Below are positions 1 to 10,633 of a DNA stretch of 64,000 nucleotides, in pieces. Each line of letters starts with the position of its first letter. The first letter of the stretch is position 1. The position numbers and the translations under genes are program-made. This DNA comes from Apodospora peruviana (Eukaryota > Ascomycota > Sordariomycetes > Sordariales > Lasiosphaeriaceae). The stretch is from NCBI GenBank assembly GCA_033439685.1, contig JAUEDM010000005.1, positions 1,302,001 through 1,366,000 on the forward strand, given 5' to 3'. Under the pieces are notes generated by a model. That model had not been told where the DNA came from. It searched no databases and saw only the letters and a list, made by a program, of their open reading frames with translations.

Positions 1-218
1 TGATGAACCCCTAGAGGTGGTCCCAACTGCATGTGTGAGCTTCTACTTTCTGTCCATCAACCCTGGTCAGGTCACTCGTTGTCTTGTATCCTAGATACCA
101 TTTTTCTGCCGAGATAGAGGTGCTAATTTTGATACCCAAGTTTTGCACAGGAATCTCACAGGCTAGCCACGCTCAGCGTCCCTGCAGCCATCTACCCTAC
201 ATTCCCAAAGTACGAGGA

Positions 219-862
219 ATGGTTCGCGGTGGCCGAATCCGACGAGGGATGGGTATCAAGCAATCTAAAGGCGAAGACTTGATCGCTTTCTTCGTCACTT
301 TGGCGAAATTTGCCTACAATGAGGCAGTGGAGACGGCCGATGACATACGGCTTGAGCCGAGGGATGACCAAGGCCGCCTCCAATTTATCTCGGCCGACTA
401 CCTGTCAGAGACGGTGAAGGACGAGGCCATGGACATTCTTGATAAAGAGGACGTAGGCTTTTGCGAGGAATTTGACTTACCTTACGAAGTTCAGCTGAGG
501 CTGGAAGAGATTGTCTGGTGGTGCCTTGGAACAGGCTTGATACGGTATGGGATCAAGCCACGACGTAGGTTTCAGCTTTCCTTCTTTCGTCCCTTTTTCT
601 GCATTACACTGCCTCAAATCCTACCTCGTATGTAAGTTGAAGATGGGGCTGTTTTTTGACAACACACCCCCTTGCGGCTGACTGTAACTGTGACTCCTGC
701 ATGATGGAGAGGTGGGCAAAGTATTCATGGGCTCTGAGGGAGACGTCGGCCGTGATTCTCGCCCTTGACAGAAAGCCCCCGCCGACTACGCCGTCGTGGT
801 TGCCACTGGACAGTGTCTACTACCTCGTGGGTGAATGTATCCGTGGCCATGAACCGGTGTGA
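219..862 (+). CDS. Doubtful small hypothetical protein
   Basis: I do not recognise this protein. An open frame from ATG 219 encodes an acidic, coding-like stretch (for example a segment containing DDIRLEPRDDQGR) that turns into intron-like, Phe/Pro-rich translation after about 545-565. A second open stretch with several Cys runs to a TAA/TGA-bounded end at 862. Joining a donor at 545 (GTATGG) to an acceptor ending at 642 keeps the frame and gives about 181 residues. The neighbouring GTAGGT at 565 is a better donor but finds no in-frame acceptor. The true start may lie upstream or outside the window, and the locus could also be a decayed gene. No signal peptide, membrane segment or known motif is visible. 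Confidence 0.3.
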
Positions 863-1329
863 TCGTGGATGATAAGATCTCCTACAAGACATTGGATGAG
901 CAGATTATGCTTTTGGAACTTGAGCGTTGGATATTCAACAGGCTGTTTTACTGTAGCGTAGTGCATGTCAATTACCTGTGTTGGTAGCTGCAAAATTTTT
1001 AGGTCCGTTGTACATTATGATGCAGTAATGATAAACATAGATACCCGGCATATATCGTACCTCAGTCCTCCAACCATCCACTATTGTACAATGATCATGA
1101 CCCCGACTTCCGTGATATGACATTACAAATTTTAATCACAACAAATATCCTACCAGTATTTCTCCCCTTCCTTCCTTTTCCTTCTTAGTTTTATCACATG
1201 CCCACACATCCTAAACCATACTCAGAACTGCCTATATTTTAAATAAAAAGAATAACAGAGACAAGCGAGAACTAGGATGAACAGTAATGAATATTTCTAT
1301 ATAAGCCAAGTTATGCAAAGGTACCTGAG
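863..1329. other. Intergenic, no gene seen
   Basis: About 470 bp, AT-richer than the flanking coding DNA. It holds the presumed 3' ends of the doubtful small gene and of the ABC transporter (convergent). No ORF or structured RNA stands out. Confidence 0.6.
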
Positions 1330-4300
1330 TTAGGCGCTCGTCTTCTTCCCAAACCTAAACCATTTCCTTTTCGCGGGCTTCTGTTCTTCATATCCCTCTT
1401 CACGAACATTATGCCTCCCCACGACCGTCAAAAACACCTGGTCCAGCGTCGTCGGGCTGACGCTGTAATGCTCAATGCCCAACTCGTCCCTCTTTTCCTC
1501 CAGCAGGACCACCAGTTTACCGATTGCAGAGGCCGCTGATCTTGTTGCTTCTGGCTGCTGCTTAATCCTGTCGTCTTGATCAGGCGGTACCGGTGCCCCT
1601 TTCTTGCCATAATTCTCATCAACACTACCAAAAACAGCCCCGACAATAGCAGCAGCAGACACGCTGAATTTCATCTGGCCATGGTACGACTTCTCCTCGA
1701 CCACCGCCGCCTCTTCTTGGCCACCAAACATACCAACAACCCAATCCCTTACCCTCTGAATATCCTCCCCCGTCGTCCTGGGCGCGTTCCGACAAACAAG
1801 ATGAACATGCAGCGTATCGCCAAACCGATTTCTTAGATTATCAGTCGTGCCCATCGCGAGCATCCGTTTCGCCAGGATACCCGCGCGCCCAGCCAGCGCA
1901 TCCGCCTCTTCCATACTGTGCGTCGTGAGCAGAATGCTGCGCCCGGGAACGGTCGCCGCCAGCGTGCGCCACATGATCCGCTTCGCCGCGGCGTCGAGAC
2001 CGCTACTCGGCTCGTCGAGTAACAAGACAGTCGGGTTGCCCATCAGCGCGATACCCAGCGACAGCTTGCGCTTGTTGCCGCCGCTCAGCGCGTGGGCCTG
2101 GCGGTCGGCAAAGGCGCGCAAGCCCACGGCGCGCAGCACGGCACTAACATTATGCTCCAGATCTGCGCGACCAGAAATTCCGCGGACGCGTGCGTAGAAG
2201 CGCAGGTGCTCGCGCACCGTCATCTGGTCGATGGCGTCGAACTGCGGGCACACGCCGAGGTGGCTGCGCGCGGCGGCGAGGTGGCGGGTCACGCTGACGT
2301 CTTCGACAAAAACATCGCCACCGCTGCCGCCGCGTCCGCTGGGCCGCAGGTCACCGCGGATGACGCTGATGGTGGTGGACTTGCCGGCGCCGTTGGGGCC
2401 GAGCAGCGCAAAGACCTCGCCGCGCTGGATGCCAAAGGTTACGTTGTCGACGGCCGTATTGGACCCGAACGACTTGGTCAGGTTGACGACGCGCAGGCCG
2501 TCTGTTGTTTTTGCGACTGTCTCACCGCTGCCACCTTTCTTGGAACCGCCGGCGCCGGTAGTGGCACTGCTCTTGACCCTTACAAGTTCATTAGCCACCT
2601 CTTCGTCCGACACGACAGGATCGTCCCTATCAACTCTTGCATCTGGCCCCCCCTTCCGCCAAAAGAGCAACTTCTTGAATCCGGCGCCGACATTGCCGGC
2701 GTCCCACCAGATCAGCGTCAGGAACAGAACCACCGACTGCACAATCAGATACAGAATCGGCCCGCCGTACTGCAGCAGCCCACCGGGTGACGTGGAGAGA
2801 TTATTCCCGTCGCAGGCGGTCGAGAAGAGGTTCAGCGCCAGAAAGAGCGCCCGCGCCGCCGAGCAGATGGGCGCAAACGCCGAGACCAGAAAGTGCACCA
2901 GCAGCAGGTAGTCGTCGATCTTATTGACGGGCGCGTACGTGATGGTGGACATGTACGCGATCAGGTAGATCAAGAAGAAGACAACCTGCCCCGCGGCGGC
3001 GAACGCGTACGCCGACAGCTGCGTGTTGGCGAACAGCGAGATGTTGTACGCCAGCAGGACCGAGGCGAGCCCGTACAGGATGAAGATGAGGAATAGGTAG
3101 GCGACGTGGTACCACAGGTGCGCGAGGCCGGCGAATAGCGCGGCGGCGATGGCGCTCGAGGTCAGCACGACGATGAAGTCGAAGGCGGTGTAGGCGAGCC
3201 AGAGCGGGAGGGGGCGCACGCCGTTGGAGTACTCTAGGCCGCGCACGAGGCGGCGCCGCTCGAGGTTGGGGTAGAGCGCGAAAAAGGCCGGGTAGGCCGA
3301 CAGCGCGAGGCAGACGTAGACGATAAACTGCAGCGACTTGCCGGCGTCGGGCGAGAGGGGGAGGTCGAAGTTGATAAAGTTGGACGCGATGGTGGTGTTG
3401 GTCAGCACCATGTTCATCACCCACTGCCCGAACCATGCGTCGACCATCTCGAGACCGCTACCCTTGTAGGCGAGTGTCGGCCGGGACGTGGCGTCGCCAA
3501 GCCAGATGCCGGCCGGCGTGACGTTCTTGCGGTTCTCGACGATGTAGGTGTTGAACTCGTCGAGCGAGGTGACGAATCTTGTGCTGTTGAGAATAGCCGC
3601 TGCTTTACTAGCACTGCTGCTGCTGCTGCTACCGCCAGTACCTCCTCCGAGCGAGTTTTGATATATCGGCAGAAACAGCCTGGCGAGAGTCGACTCCGAC
3701 AGCCTGTCAGCCGGACCACCGACCATGTAGATATCAAAATCGGTGAAGATGTCCACCGCCGTACGCTCGGTCGATTGGTCGGCTGGGTTACAGCCCAGAG
3801 GCGCCTGGTTTCTCACAAACAGCGTCACCAGGCCGGCGGCGACGACAGGGATCAGAAACGCGGCGACGGTTGGAAACCAGTTGCCCTTCAAGATGGTGCA
3901 CCTCTTGAGAAACAAGACCCATGTCTGTCTAAGGTAGCCGATGCGTCGTCCGGAAAGGAGTTCCAGTCCGCCACCGCCACCGGTACCAGTGATATTCTCC
4001 AATGAAGACTCATGCTTCTCCGTCTCGGTTCTTGACTCTGCACCAGCAACCGCCGTAGAACCTTCATCCATCAGCGCTCCATCCTCCAACCTGACCTCCT
4101 CAGCAAGCTGCAAAAACACATCCTCAATAGTCGGTCCAGAGAACCGATAATCCGTAATTCCCGCGGCTTCAAGCTCCTTGATGACCGTCGCGGCCAGACT
4201 CGACGAAGTTGTTATATATACCACCTCCTCAAACGACGTCTTCTTGGTGACGCCCGCGACATCAGGCAGCGTGTGCTGCTCGTACTGCTGGTGGCCGCCG

Positions 4301-6408
4301 TGATGATGCACATGGATCCTGTACCCACCGCCCAGCCGGTCCTTGAGCTCGACCGACGAGCCCTCGGCCCGCAACATGCCCTTGGACAAGATGGCAATGT
4401 GATCAGCCAACAAATCCGCCTCGTCCAAGAAATGGGTCGTCATGATCATGGTGCGGCGACCGCGCTCAGCCAGCAGGATATCCCAGATCTTCCTCCGGCT
4501 CAGCGGGTCCAACCCGCTCGACACCTCATCCACGCAACACACGGCGCTGCCGCCTGTCAACATCATGCCCAGCTGGAGCTTGCGCTTCTGCCCGCCCGAG
4601 AGCGTCTTGGCCTGCGCCTTGACCTTTTGCGCGAGATCGATCGAGGCGATCAGCGCGCGCGTCTCGTCCCGGTTCGCACGCGCCGTTCCGGGCGGCGACT
4701 TGAGCCTGTTGAAGATCCTGATGTGCTCCTCGACCGTCACCTCGTCCCAGAGCACGTTCTTTTGCGGCGCGATGCCGAGCCCGCCGCTCCCTATGGTGAT
4801 ATTTCCGCTGGTAAGCTTGCTGATTCCGGCTATGGCGTCGAGCGTGGTGCTCTTGCCGCTGCCGTTGGCGCCGAGCAGCGCGAGGATCTGCCCACGCCGC
4901 GCCGTGAGCGTCAGGCCGTCCACGGCCACGACCGGGTCTCGCACTCTCGAGACAAACGAAAACAGCCGGCGGAACGGGCCAGGTTTGTAGATTTTGGTGA
5001 AACCCTCAAGCTTCGCGGCTGCAGTTTCGTCGTCGTCGCCGCCGCTGCCACCGCCGATGGTGCGCGTGTCGGTCGTGGTGCCGTGGAGAGACCTCTCCAC
5101 CAGTGCGCCGAGGATCGGATAGAGAACAATTTGCAGGATCAGAAATATCCAGAGCACGATACCAGGCAGGTTCCACGGACTCGTCGGCGCCGTCTTGGTC
5201 AGGTCCGTCGGCCACTCCTGCTGCTCCCAGCGCGCAACGTACGAGATGAAGAAGGTATAGTTGCACGGCGCGAAGAGCAGACTCAGCACTGCGACGGTCC
5301 CAGTCTTGGGGAAACTGATCACCTGCGCGATGATGGCCAGCAGTATAAACAGGATGGTCGTCGACACGCCGCTAAGCTGCGACTTTTTGAAAAAGGCGCC
5401 CCCAAAGATCGACATGCTCGCGAGCGCGAGCCCTGCCAGCAGGTGGTAGATGAGCACGAGGGCGGCGCTCGTGTGGCGGAACACGCCCGACCACAGGATG
5501 AGCGAGCCGATAACCCACCCGGGCAGGTAGATCAGCGAGAAGGACAGGTGGTACGATAGTAACCGTGCGACTTGTCCCTGCCAGCCGCCGGAAGTGGCCA
5601 TCATGGCCTCGATCAGCGTTGACATGCCCGTCTCGCGCTCCGTCGCCATGAACCCGGTCAGATGGTACGCGATGCCGATCATACCGGCGATGAAGGTGAC
5701 CCCCAAAAAGTTCATGATGGCGCCCTGGTAGAGCGTGCGGATCTGGTCGGCGCGCTCCGCCTGCGTGAGCCGCGTGTACGGGTACTCGTCGACCGCCTCG
5801 GGCAGGGGCGTCATGCCGGGCGTGTCGCGCGAGATGGCGGCGTCGACGGCGTGCTGCAGCGGCAGCATGTACACCTGCGCGTCGTTGGTGTCCTTTTTGA
5901 CGTTGATCCTGCCCACCCCCAACGCGCTATCGACGCGGATGGTGTAATTCCACCTGCCGCCTGCGCCCTCGTCGGGCGACGCCCGGAACACGACGGCACC
6001 GTAACACGGGCTGACGCCGCGTAACGACGCGCGGCAGATGCCCGCCAGGTTTCTGTCTGACTCGGCGACGACAACCGTCTTTCCGGGAACGCCGCGCACG
6101 ACGTCGGCCAGCTCGCCGATGACGCGCTCGATGGCGCCGCCGGTGAAACCGCTGTGCACGAACACGACCGTGTCCCGGCCCGTGCCGTCGGCCACCGCTA
6201 GTCCGTCCGCTAACGACCGCACCGGGTGCGCCGGACTGATGCCGAAGATTGCTGGCGGGACGAATAGGTTTTTCGCAAAGCTGAGGAACGCCATGATCAG
6301 GATGGGCAGGACGAACGCCCGCACCACGGTCGCGAACGCATGGCGCTGAAGCACGATGAGCAGGTTCTTGCGCGTCAGCGTCCACGTTTGCCGGAGGATT
6401 GACGCCAT
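1330..6408 (-). CDS. Full-size ABCA-subfamily ABC transporter
   Basis: A single 1692-codon exon with the ABCA layout TMD-NBD-TMD-NBD. ABCA proteins generally move lipids or sterols across membranes; the substrate here is unknown. The first half starts with a membrane helix near residue 30, a large extracytosolic loop of roughly 180 residues, then about six helices. NBD1 has Walker A GANGSGKST (near 516), Q-loop APQKN, signature LSGGQKRK (near 603), Walker B CCVDE and H-loop TTH. The second membrane domain begins near 840 and has another large loop. NBD2 has GPNGAGKST (near 1339), signature LSGGNKRK, Walker B LLLDE and TTHSMEEAD. Both sites keep all catalytic residues, so both are predicted ATPase-competent. 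Gly/Ser-rich low-complexity inserts occur in the second outer loop and just after NBD2 Walker A. The ATG at 6408 sits right before the first helix. Lack of any intron in over 5 kb is notable among its spliced neighbours. Confidence 0.95.
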   Translation of the reverse strand: MASILRQTWTLTRKNLLIVLQRHAFATVVRAFVLPILIMAFLSFAKNLFVPPAIFGISPAHPVRSLADGLAVADGTGRDTVVFVHSGFTGGAIERVIGELADVVRGVPGKTVVVAESDRNLAGICRASLRGVSPCYGAVVFRASPDEGAGGRWNYTIRVDSALGVGRINVKKDTNDAQVYMLPLQHAVDAAISRDTPGMTPLPEAVDEYPYTRLTQAERADQIRTLYQGAIMNFLGVTFIAGMIGIAYHLTGFMATERETGMSTLIEAMMATSGGWQGQVARLLSYHLSFSLIYLPGWVIGSLILWSGVFRHTSAALVLIYHLLAGLALASMSIFGGAFFKKSQLSGVSTTILFILLAIIAQVISFPKTGTVAVLSLLFAPCNYTFFISYVARWEQQEWPTDLTKTAPTSPWNLPGIVLWIFLILQIVLYPILGALVERSLHGTTTDTRTIGGGSGGDDDETAAAKLEGFTKIYKPGPFRRLFSFVSRVRDPVVAVDGLTLTARRGQILALLGANGSGKSTTLDAIAGISKLTSGNITIGSGGLGIAPQKNVLWDEVTVEEHIRIFNRLKSPPGTARANRDETRALIASIDLAQKVKAQAKTLSGGQKRKLQLGMMLTGGSAVCCVDEVSSGLDPLSRRKIWDILLAERGRRTMIMTTHFLDEADLLADHIAILSKGMLRAEGSSVELKDRLGGGYRIHVHHHGGHQQYEQHTLPDVAGVTKKTSFEEVVYITTSSSLAATVIKELEAAGITDYRFSGPTIEDVFLQLAEEVRLEDGALMDEGSTAVAGAESRTETEKHESSLENITGTGGGGGLELLSGRRIGYLRQTWVLFLKRCTILKGNWFPTVAAFLIPVVAAGLVTLFVRNQAPLGCNPADQSTERTAVDIFTDFDIYMVGGPADRLSESTLARLFLPIYQNSLGGGTGGSSSSSSASKAAAILNSTRFVTSLDEFNTYIVENRKNVTPAGIWLGDATSRPTLAYKGSGLEMVDAWFGQWVMNMVLTNTTIASNFINFDLPLSPDAGKSLQFIVYVCLALSAYPAFFALYPNLERRRLVRGLEYSNGVRPLPLWLAYTAFDFIVVLTSSAIAAALFAGLAHLWYHVAYLFLIFILYGLASVLLAYNISLFANTQLSAYAFAAAGQVVFFLIYLIAYMSTITYAPVNKIDDYLLLVHFLVSAFAPICSAARALFLALNLFSTACDGNNLSTSPGGLLQYGGPILYLIVQSVVLFLTLIWWDAGNVGAGFKKLLFWRKGGPDARVDRDDPVVSDEEVANELVRVKSSATTGAGGSKKGGSGETVAKTTDGLRVVNLTKSFGSNTAVDNVTFGIQRGEVFALLGPNGAGKSTTISVIRGDLRPSGRGGSGGDVFVEDVSVTRHLAAARSHLGVCPQFDAIDQMTVREHLRFYARVRGISGRADLEHNVSAVLRAVGLRAFADRQAHALSGGNKRKLSLGIALMGNPTVLLLDEPSSGLDAAAKRIMWRTLAATVPGRSILLTTHSMEEADALAGRAGILAKRMLAMGTTDNLRNRFGDTLHVHLVCRNAPRTTGEDIQRVRDWVVGMFGGQEEAAVVEEKSYHGQMKFSVSAAAIVGAVFGSVDENYGKKGAPVPPDQDDRIKQQPEATRSAASAIGKLVVLLEEKRDELGIEHYSVSPTTLDQVFLTVVGRHNVREEGYEEQKPAKRKWFRFGKKTSA

Positions 6409-7711
6409 TGTGATTGATGGTGAAGCCGTTGCTAGGCAAGTAAGTCAATTGATATGATTGATTCAATCAATCCTGGGTAGCCTGGACCAAATCATTGAAT
6501 GTTGCAATTGAATCGATAGCGATTATTGCCGCATATTCTATATCGTTTTCAATTTCCGTAGGTAGGTATCTTCGATTGGCGACGACCCAAAACCCTCGGC
6601 CGGTATATAATGTGTCAAAAGCAGCAATGAGTAAGAACAAAAATAAAATGACAAGAAATATAATGCGATATGAAGGACCGACCGTAAACGAAGTAATTAT
6701 ATCATCCAAACACAATTGATTTGATGGAAAAGAACAAGACAAACAAGAGAGAAAAGGATTACGAAAGTTGAGGCTGAGCACATCTGCTTATTTACAAAGT
6801 GAGAGTCCCAAGAGAACCAAGAGAAAAACAGCCTTGGAAGTCCCGACCTCAGTCTGCCCACAGGGCGGAGGGAGCTGTTTCATTGGCTGGCTGGGCTCTC
6901 GTTACCACTGAAACAGGTAGTCCTGCCGCCCAAAAGTTCCCCAAAGCCTGGGCTTTCCTCATGCCCAGAACAATGGAGCAGGGGAGGTAGTACGATACGC
7001 AGTCACCACTCATCATGTACAGATCGATTCTCAACCGTTTTGCCATCGTAAATGACGTGTCTTGCCACATATCCGGTGTTCATTATCAGACTTGTAGACA
7101 AACTCCGGGATGATGAACATCGATACTCACAACTCACACCTGGGTGAAGAGTCGGGAATTATGTGTACCGTACCGAGACCGAGACCGAAGGGGATATTCT
7201 ACCCGGACAGGTTTCCAAATTGCTGGGTCTTCAAATCTCCAAATCGGCATCGGCAATCTGTCAGACTTGCCGATCCGGGTCTTTCCCATGAAATACCTAC
7301 CCTACAGTATCGGGTCGGGATAGAGACCGGTCAAACGGGGGAACTTTTGCCATGCGGACTCCTAAATTACAACAAACGAGAAGGTGGTTGATCCAGCTCG
7401 GATCTCATCAATACTACCAGGAATGGAACCCATGAGGCAGAATCAACAACGTCAGTCAACTTGCCAAGTGGTATCTATTTTATGACCATCATCTAATTTA
7501 TTCCTGGGTCACGTCGAGTCAAGGAACGGCAATCGAGAACCTGATCGACCTGCCGGTCGTTTTCCGTACACTCGGAGCAGAATTTCAGATGAACAAAACC
7601 CACAGAATATTCTTTCTGTGGTTATTCATCAACCATCAGCAGAAAATGCAACCATGTCATAGTAATAGCTGTAAACAACCAGTCATTCATTCCTTATTTT
7701 CTGAACTACAT
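6409..7711. other. Promoter of ABCA gene and 3' flank of KRS1
   Basis: About 1.3 kb. The part next to the transporter (6420-6720) is AT-rich; a 104-codon minus-strand ORF there is low-complexity and not convincing. The remainder shows no coding signal. It should contain the ABCA promoter and the 3' untranslated region of the lysyl-tRNA synthetase gene, whose stop is at 7712. Confidence 0.6.
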
Positions 7712-9896
7712 CTATTTATGGGCTATTAAACTGTTAGCATAGATTTCTCTCACATGTGTCTCTACAGATAACTTACGAATACCCTCCACAGGCAGAGGCT
7801 GCACATCAACGAGCTCGGCCGCCAGCTTCTCCTTGGGCGCCTGCTTGTCCTCGCGGAGGAACGGGAAGGCCAGCACCTCTCTAATCGAGTAGTTGTTGGT
7901 GATAAACATGGCGAGACGGTCGATACCCAGACCCCAGCCACCAGTGGGCGGTAGGCCATACTCGAGAGCATTCAGGAAGCTCTCGTCGACAAGCTGAGCC
8001 TCGTCGTCACCCGCATCCTTCTGCCGAGCTTGCTCCTCAAATCGCAGTCGCTGATCAAAGGGGTTGTTCAACTCGGTATACGCATTCGCGATTTCCTTCT
8101 TGCACACAAACGCCTCGAATCTCTCGCAAAGTCCCCTCTTGGAGCGGTGGTACTTGGCGAGAGGGCTCATCATCTGCGGGTGCTCCATGATGAAGGTCGG
8201 GTTGACACAGGTGTTTTCGATGAATTCACCAGTGAGCTTGTCAATCATGCGGGCGTTGGTGAGCGGCGGCGCGCACTCAACCTTCATCTTCTTGCAGACG
8301 TTCTTGAGGAACTCGTTTGTCGCCTCGGTGTGAAGTTCTTCGTAGGGCGGGAACTTCTCTCCGGTCGCGCGCTCAAGCTCAGGAATCATCTCGACTCTCC
8401 GCCAGGGAGCCTCCCAGTTGACGTCATAAACCTCTCCGTGCTGAGTGGTAAACTTAGTCTTGTAAGAGCCGGTGAGCTGCTTGACGAGAGATGAAACCAA
8501 CTCCTCGGTCAAGGCCATCACATCGTAAACATCCGCATAAGCCCAGTAGAACTCGCAAGACGTGAACTCAGGGTTATGAGTAAGGTCAACACCTTCGTTT
8601 CTGAAGTTCTTTCCAAGCTCAAACACCTTGCCGAACTGACCCACAATCATCTTCTTGAGGAAGAGCTCTGGTGCGACACGCATAAACATATCAACATCCA
8701 GGTCGTTGTGGTGGGTAATGAAGGGGAGAGCCGTAGCGCCACCAGCAATCGCGTGCATCATCGGAGTCTCAACTTCAATGAAGCGCCGCTCGTGAAAGAC
8801 TGCCACTGGTTAGAACCAACCAACCCTCTTACGCCCCTGGGGAAGGCAAAACACGTACAATCTCTAATGAAGCGAACCATTCTGCTCCGCTGCCACAAGA
8901 CCTCGCGGCTGCGGTCGTTCCAGAGCATGTCAAGATACCTCATGCGGGCTCTGTATACCACACCAAATCAGTCAGTCACATGTGTTCTGATAATAGATTA
9001 ACAGGGGTGCCCATACCTCTGCTCGCCATCGGCAAAGGGGAACCGAACGCTGGGCAGCATGTGCAGGCAAGGGCTCAACAGCACAATCTCCGACGCGAAG
9101 ATGGACAACGAGCCCTCAGCGCTCTCGGCGCCCTGCCTGTTCTTAGGGTTTGTACGTCCAGCGCGGCCGATAATGCCAATGACATCGCCGCGGCGTATGT
9201 TCTCGTGCTGCTTCTCGAACGAAGGGCCGCCCTCCTTGATCAACTGGGCCTGGCAGACGACCTGAAGCTTGGTGCCGATGCTGACGGTATCGGCCGAGGT
9301 GCAGATATCTTTTTTTTGTCAACGCCAAAGTAAGCAAAAATCTCCCTACAAAGAAGTGCGAAGTTTAGTTGGTAGTGGTGGTGGCAGACCATAGAAAGCC
9401 AGCTTGGATCCGCTGGAGCGCTTGTTAAAGATGCGGCCCGCGATCCTGATCTCCTTGCTTTCGTCGGTCTCGCCGGGCTTGAGGTGACCGAACTCCTCGT
9501 AGAACTTGGAGTCATCGTAGTTGACCTGGAACTTGTGGGGGTACGGGTTCGTCTCGGGGTTCTTAAGCACTACAGTCCCAAAGTCAGCAAAAACAGTTTT
9601 CCTTCCCGATATTTGACAAATCATCCCGTACGCTCATTGATATGCCGGCTCCGGATCTCGTAGTACTGGTTCGGGTTCAGGTCCTTCTCTTCCTCGCCGG
9701 CGGCATTCTTGGGCTTGCTCGAGGGCTTGGCCGGGCCAGCAGCGGCGACCTTCTTGGCCTTCTCCTCCTCCTTCTGGCGCTGCTTCTGACGCTTCTTCAG
9801 CTCTGTCTTGGACACGCGCTCGCCTGTGACCTCGTCGAGGAGGAGTTTGGCGACCTCCTCGGTCGGGGGTGCCGGAGCACTGCTCGAATCGGCCAT
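7712..9896 (-). CDS. KRS1: Lysyl-tRNA synthetase, cytosolic (class II)
   Basis: Charges tRNA-Lys with lysine in an ATP-dependent reaction. Six exons: 9896-9632, 9569-9390, 9308-9017, 8950-8859, 8799-7777 and 7722-7712; the sum is 1863 nt, 620 residues. The N-terminus has a Lys/Glu/Arg-rich extension (about residues 15-60) typical of eukaryotic cytosolic LysRS, then an OB-fold anticodon domain, then the class II core: motif 1 around RRFIEVETPM, motif 2 around FRNEGVDLTHNPEF, motif 3 with GWGLGIDRLAMF. There is no mitochondrial leader at this ATG. Intron branch sites are visible (GCTGAC, GCTAAC). The last intron (7776-7723) is 54 nt, a multiple of three without a stop, so an unspliced reading runs to the same stop with a foreign tail. 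The spliced C-terminus is VEGIPHK, which resembles the usual fungal ending. Confidence 0.96.
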
Positions 9897-10633
9897 GGCT
9901 GCTGTCGGATCAGATTATCTCGGTGTCTTGCCGTCTGAATACGATGTTGATATTTTCCGTCGCCTTTGTGCGGGAGAAATTTCGGTTTCTAGGCGCAGAT
10001 TTACCAGCCGTTGAAACCCAATTGACGGCGGGGTAATAATTTTTCGAGTCACCAAAGCTCCAATGAGGGGTGAGTCAAAGTGAGTCAAAAAGTCACGGCG
10101 GGTGTCAAATTGTGGCTTCAGCCGGGCGGTCCGTGGCTTAATCGCGGGGCACAACGACCCCTGTGTGGTTGATGGCGCCTACCAAATGTCTTGGCGCTCC
10201 TCGAGCCACGAAAAAGGGGCTGATAAGGGGCTACCTTAGGTTTCATGAATCCATCAATCTCGTGGACTGTTTGTAAAATCGAAAGAAAATAGCCTCGAAT
10301 CAGACTTGATATAATATCCCCCCCTCAACTCAAAGATGGGAAAAATATAAAAGAATACGTACTATGAAACTGTTATAGGGTATCTAATAAACACTAGTCG
10401 GCCATAGTCGGATATTCATACCAATGCCCGCGTTAGTAAACACCCCAGAAGATGCAATTCAAGCCTTTCAACCTGGCCCTGACTGAAGTGCTCAGTCACC
10501 GGCTACCGTGTTATGCTCCTAGCCCACAGAAACACCATAACTACCCATCCATAGGAAATAATCTCCAAAAGTCCTGAATACTTTCAAGAAACTCCAAACC
10601 TGGAAACAACAAAAATTAGGCACCATCTAGACG
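9897..10633. other. KRS1 promoter and 3' flank of TOK channel
   Basis: About 740 bp without a credible ORF. It contains the upstream region of the synthetase and the 3' end of the channel gene. An alternative last exon of the channel may end at 10541 (see that gene). Confidence 0.6.

Noticed and set aside
4273..5559. 428-codon plus-strand open frame
   Set aside because: Antisense shadow of the ABCA coding region; no recognisable domain.
6467..6781. 104-codon minus-strand frame with hydrophobic stretch
   Set aside because: AT-rich non-coding DNA; hydrophobicity follows from T-rich codons.
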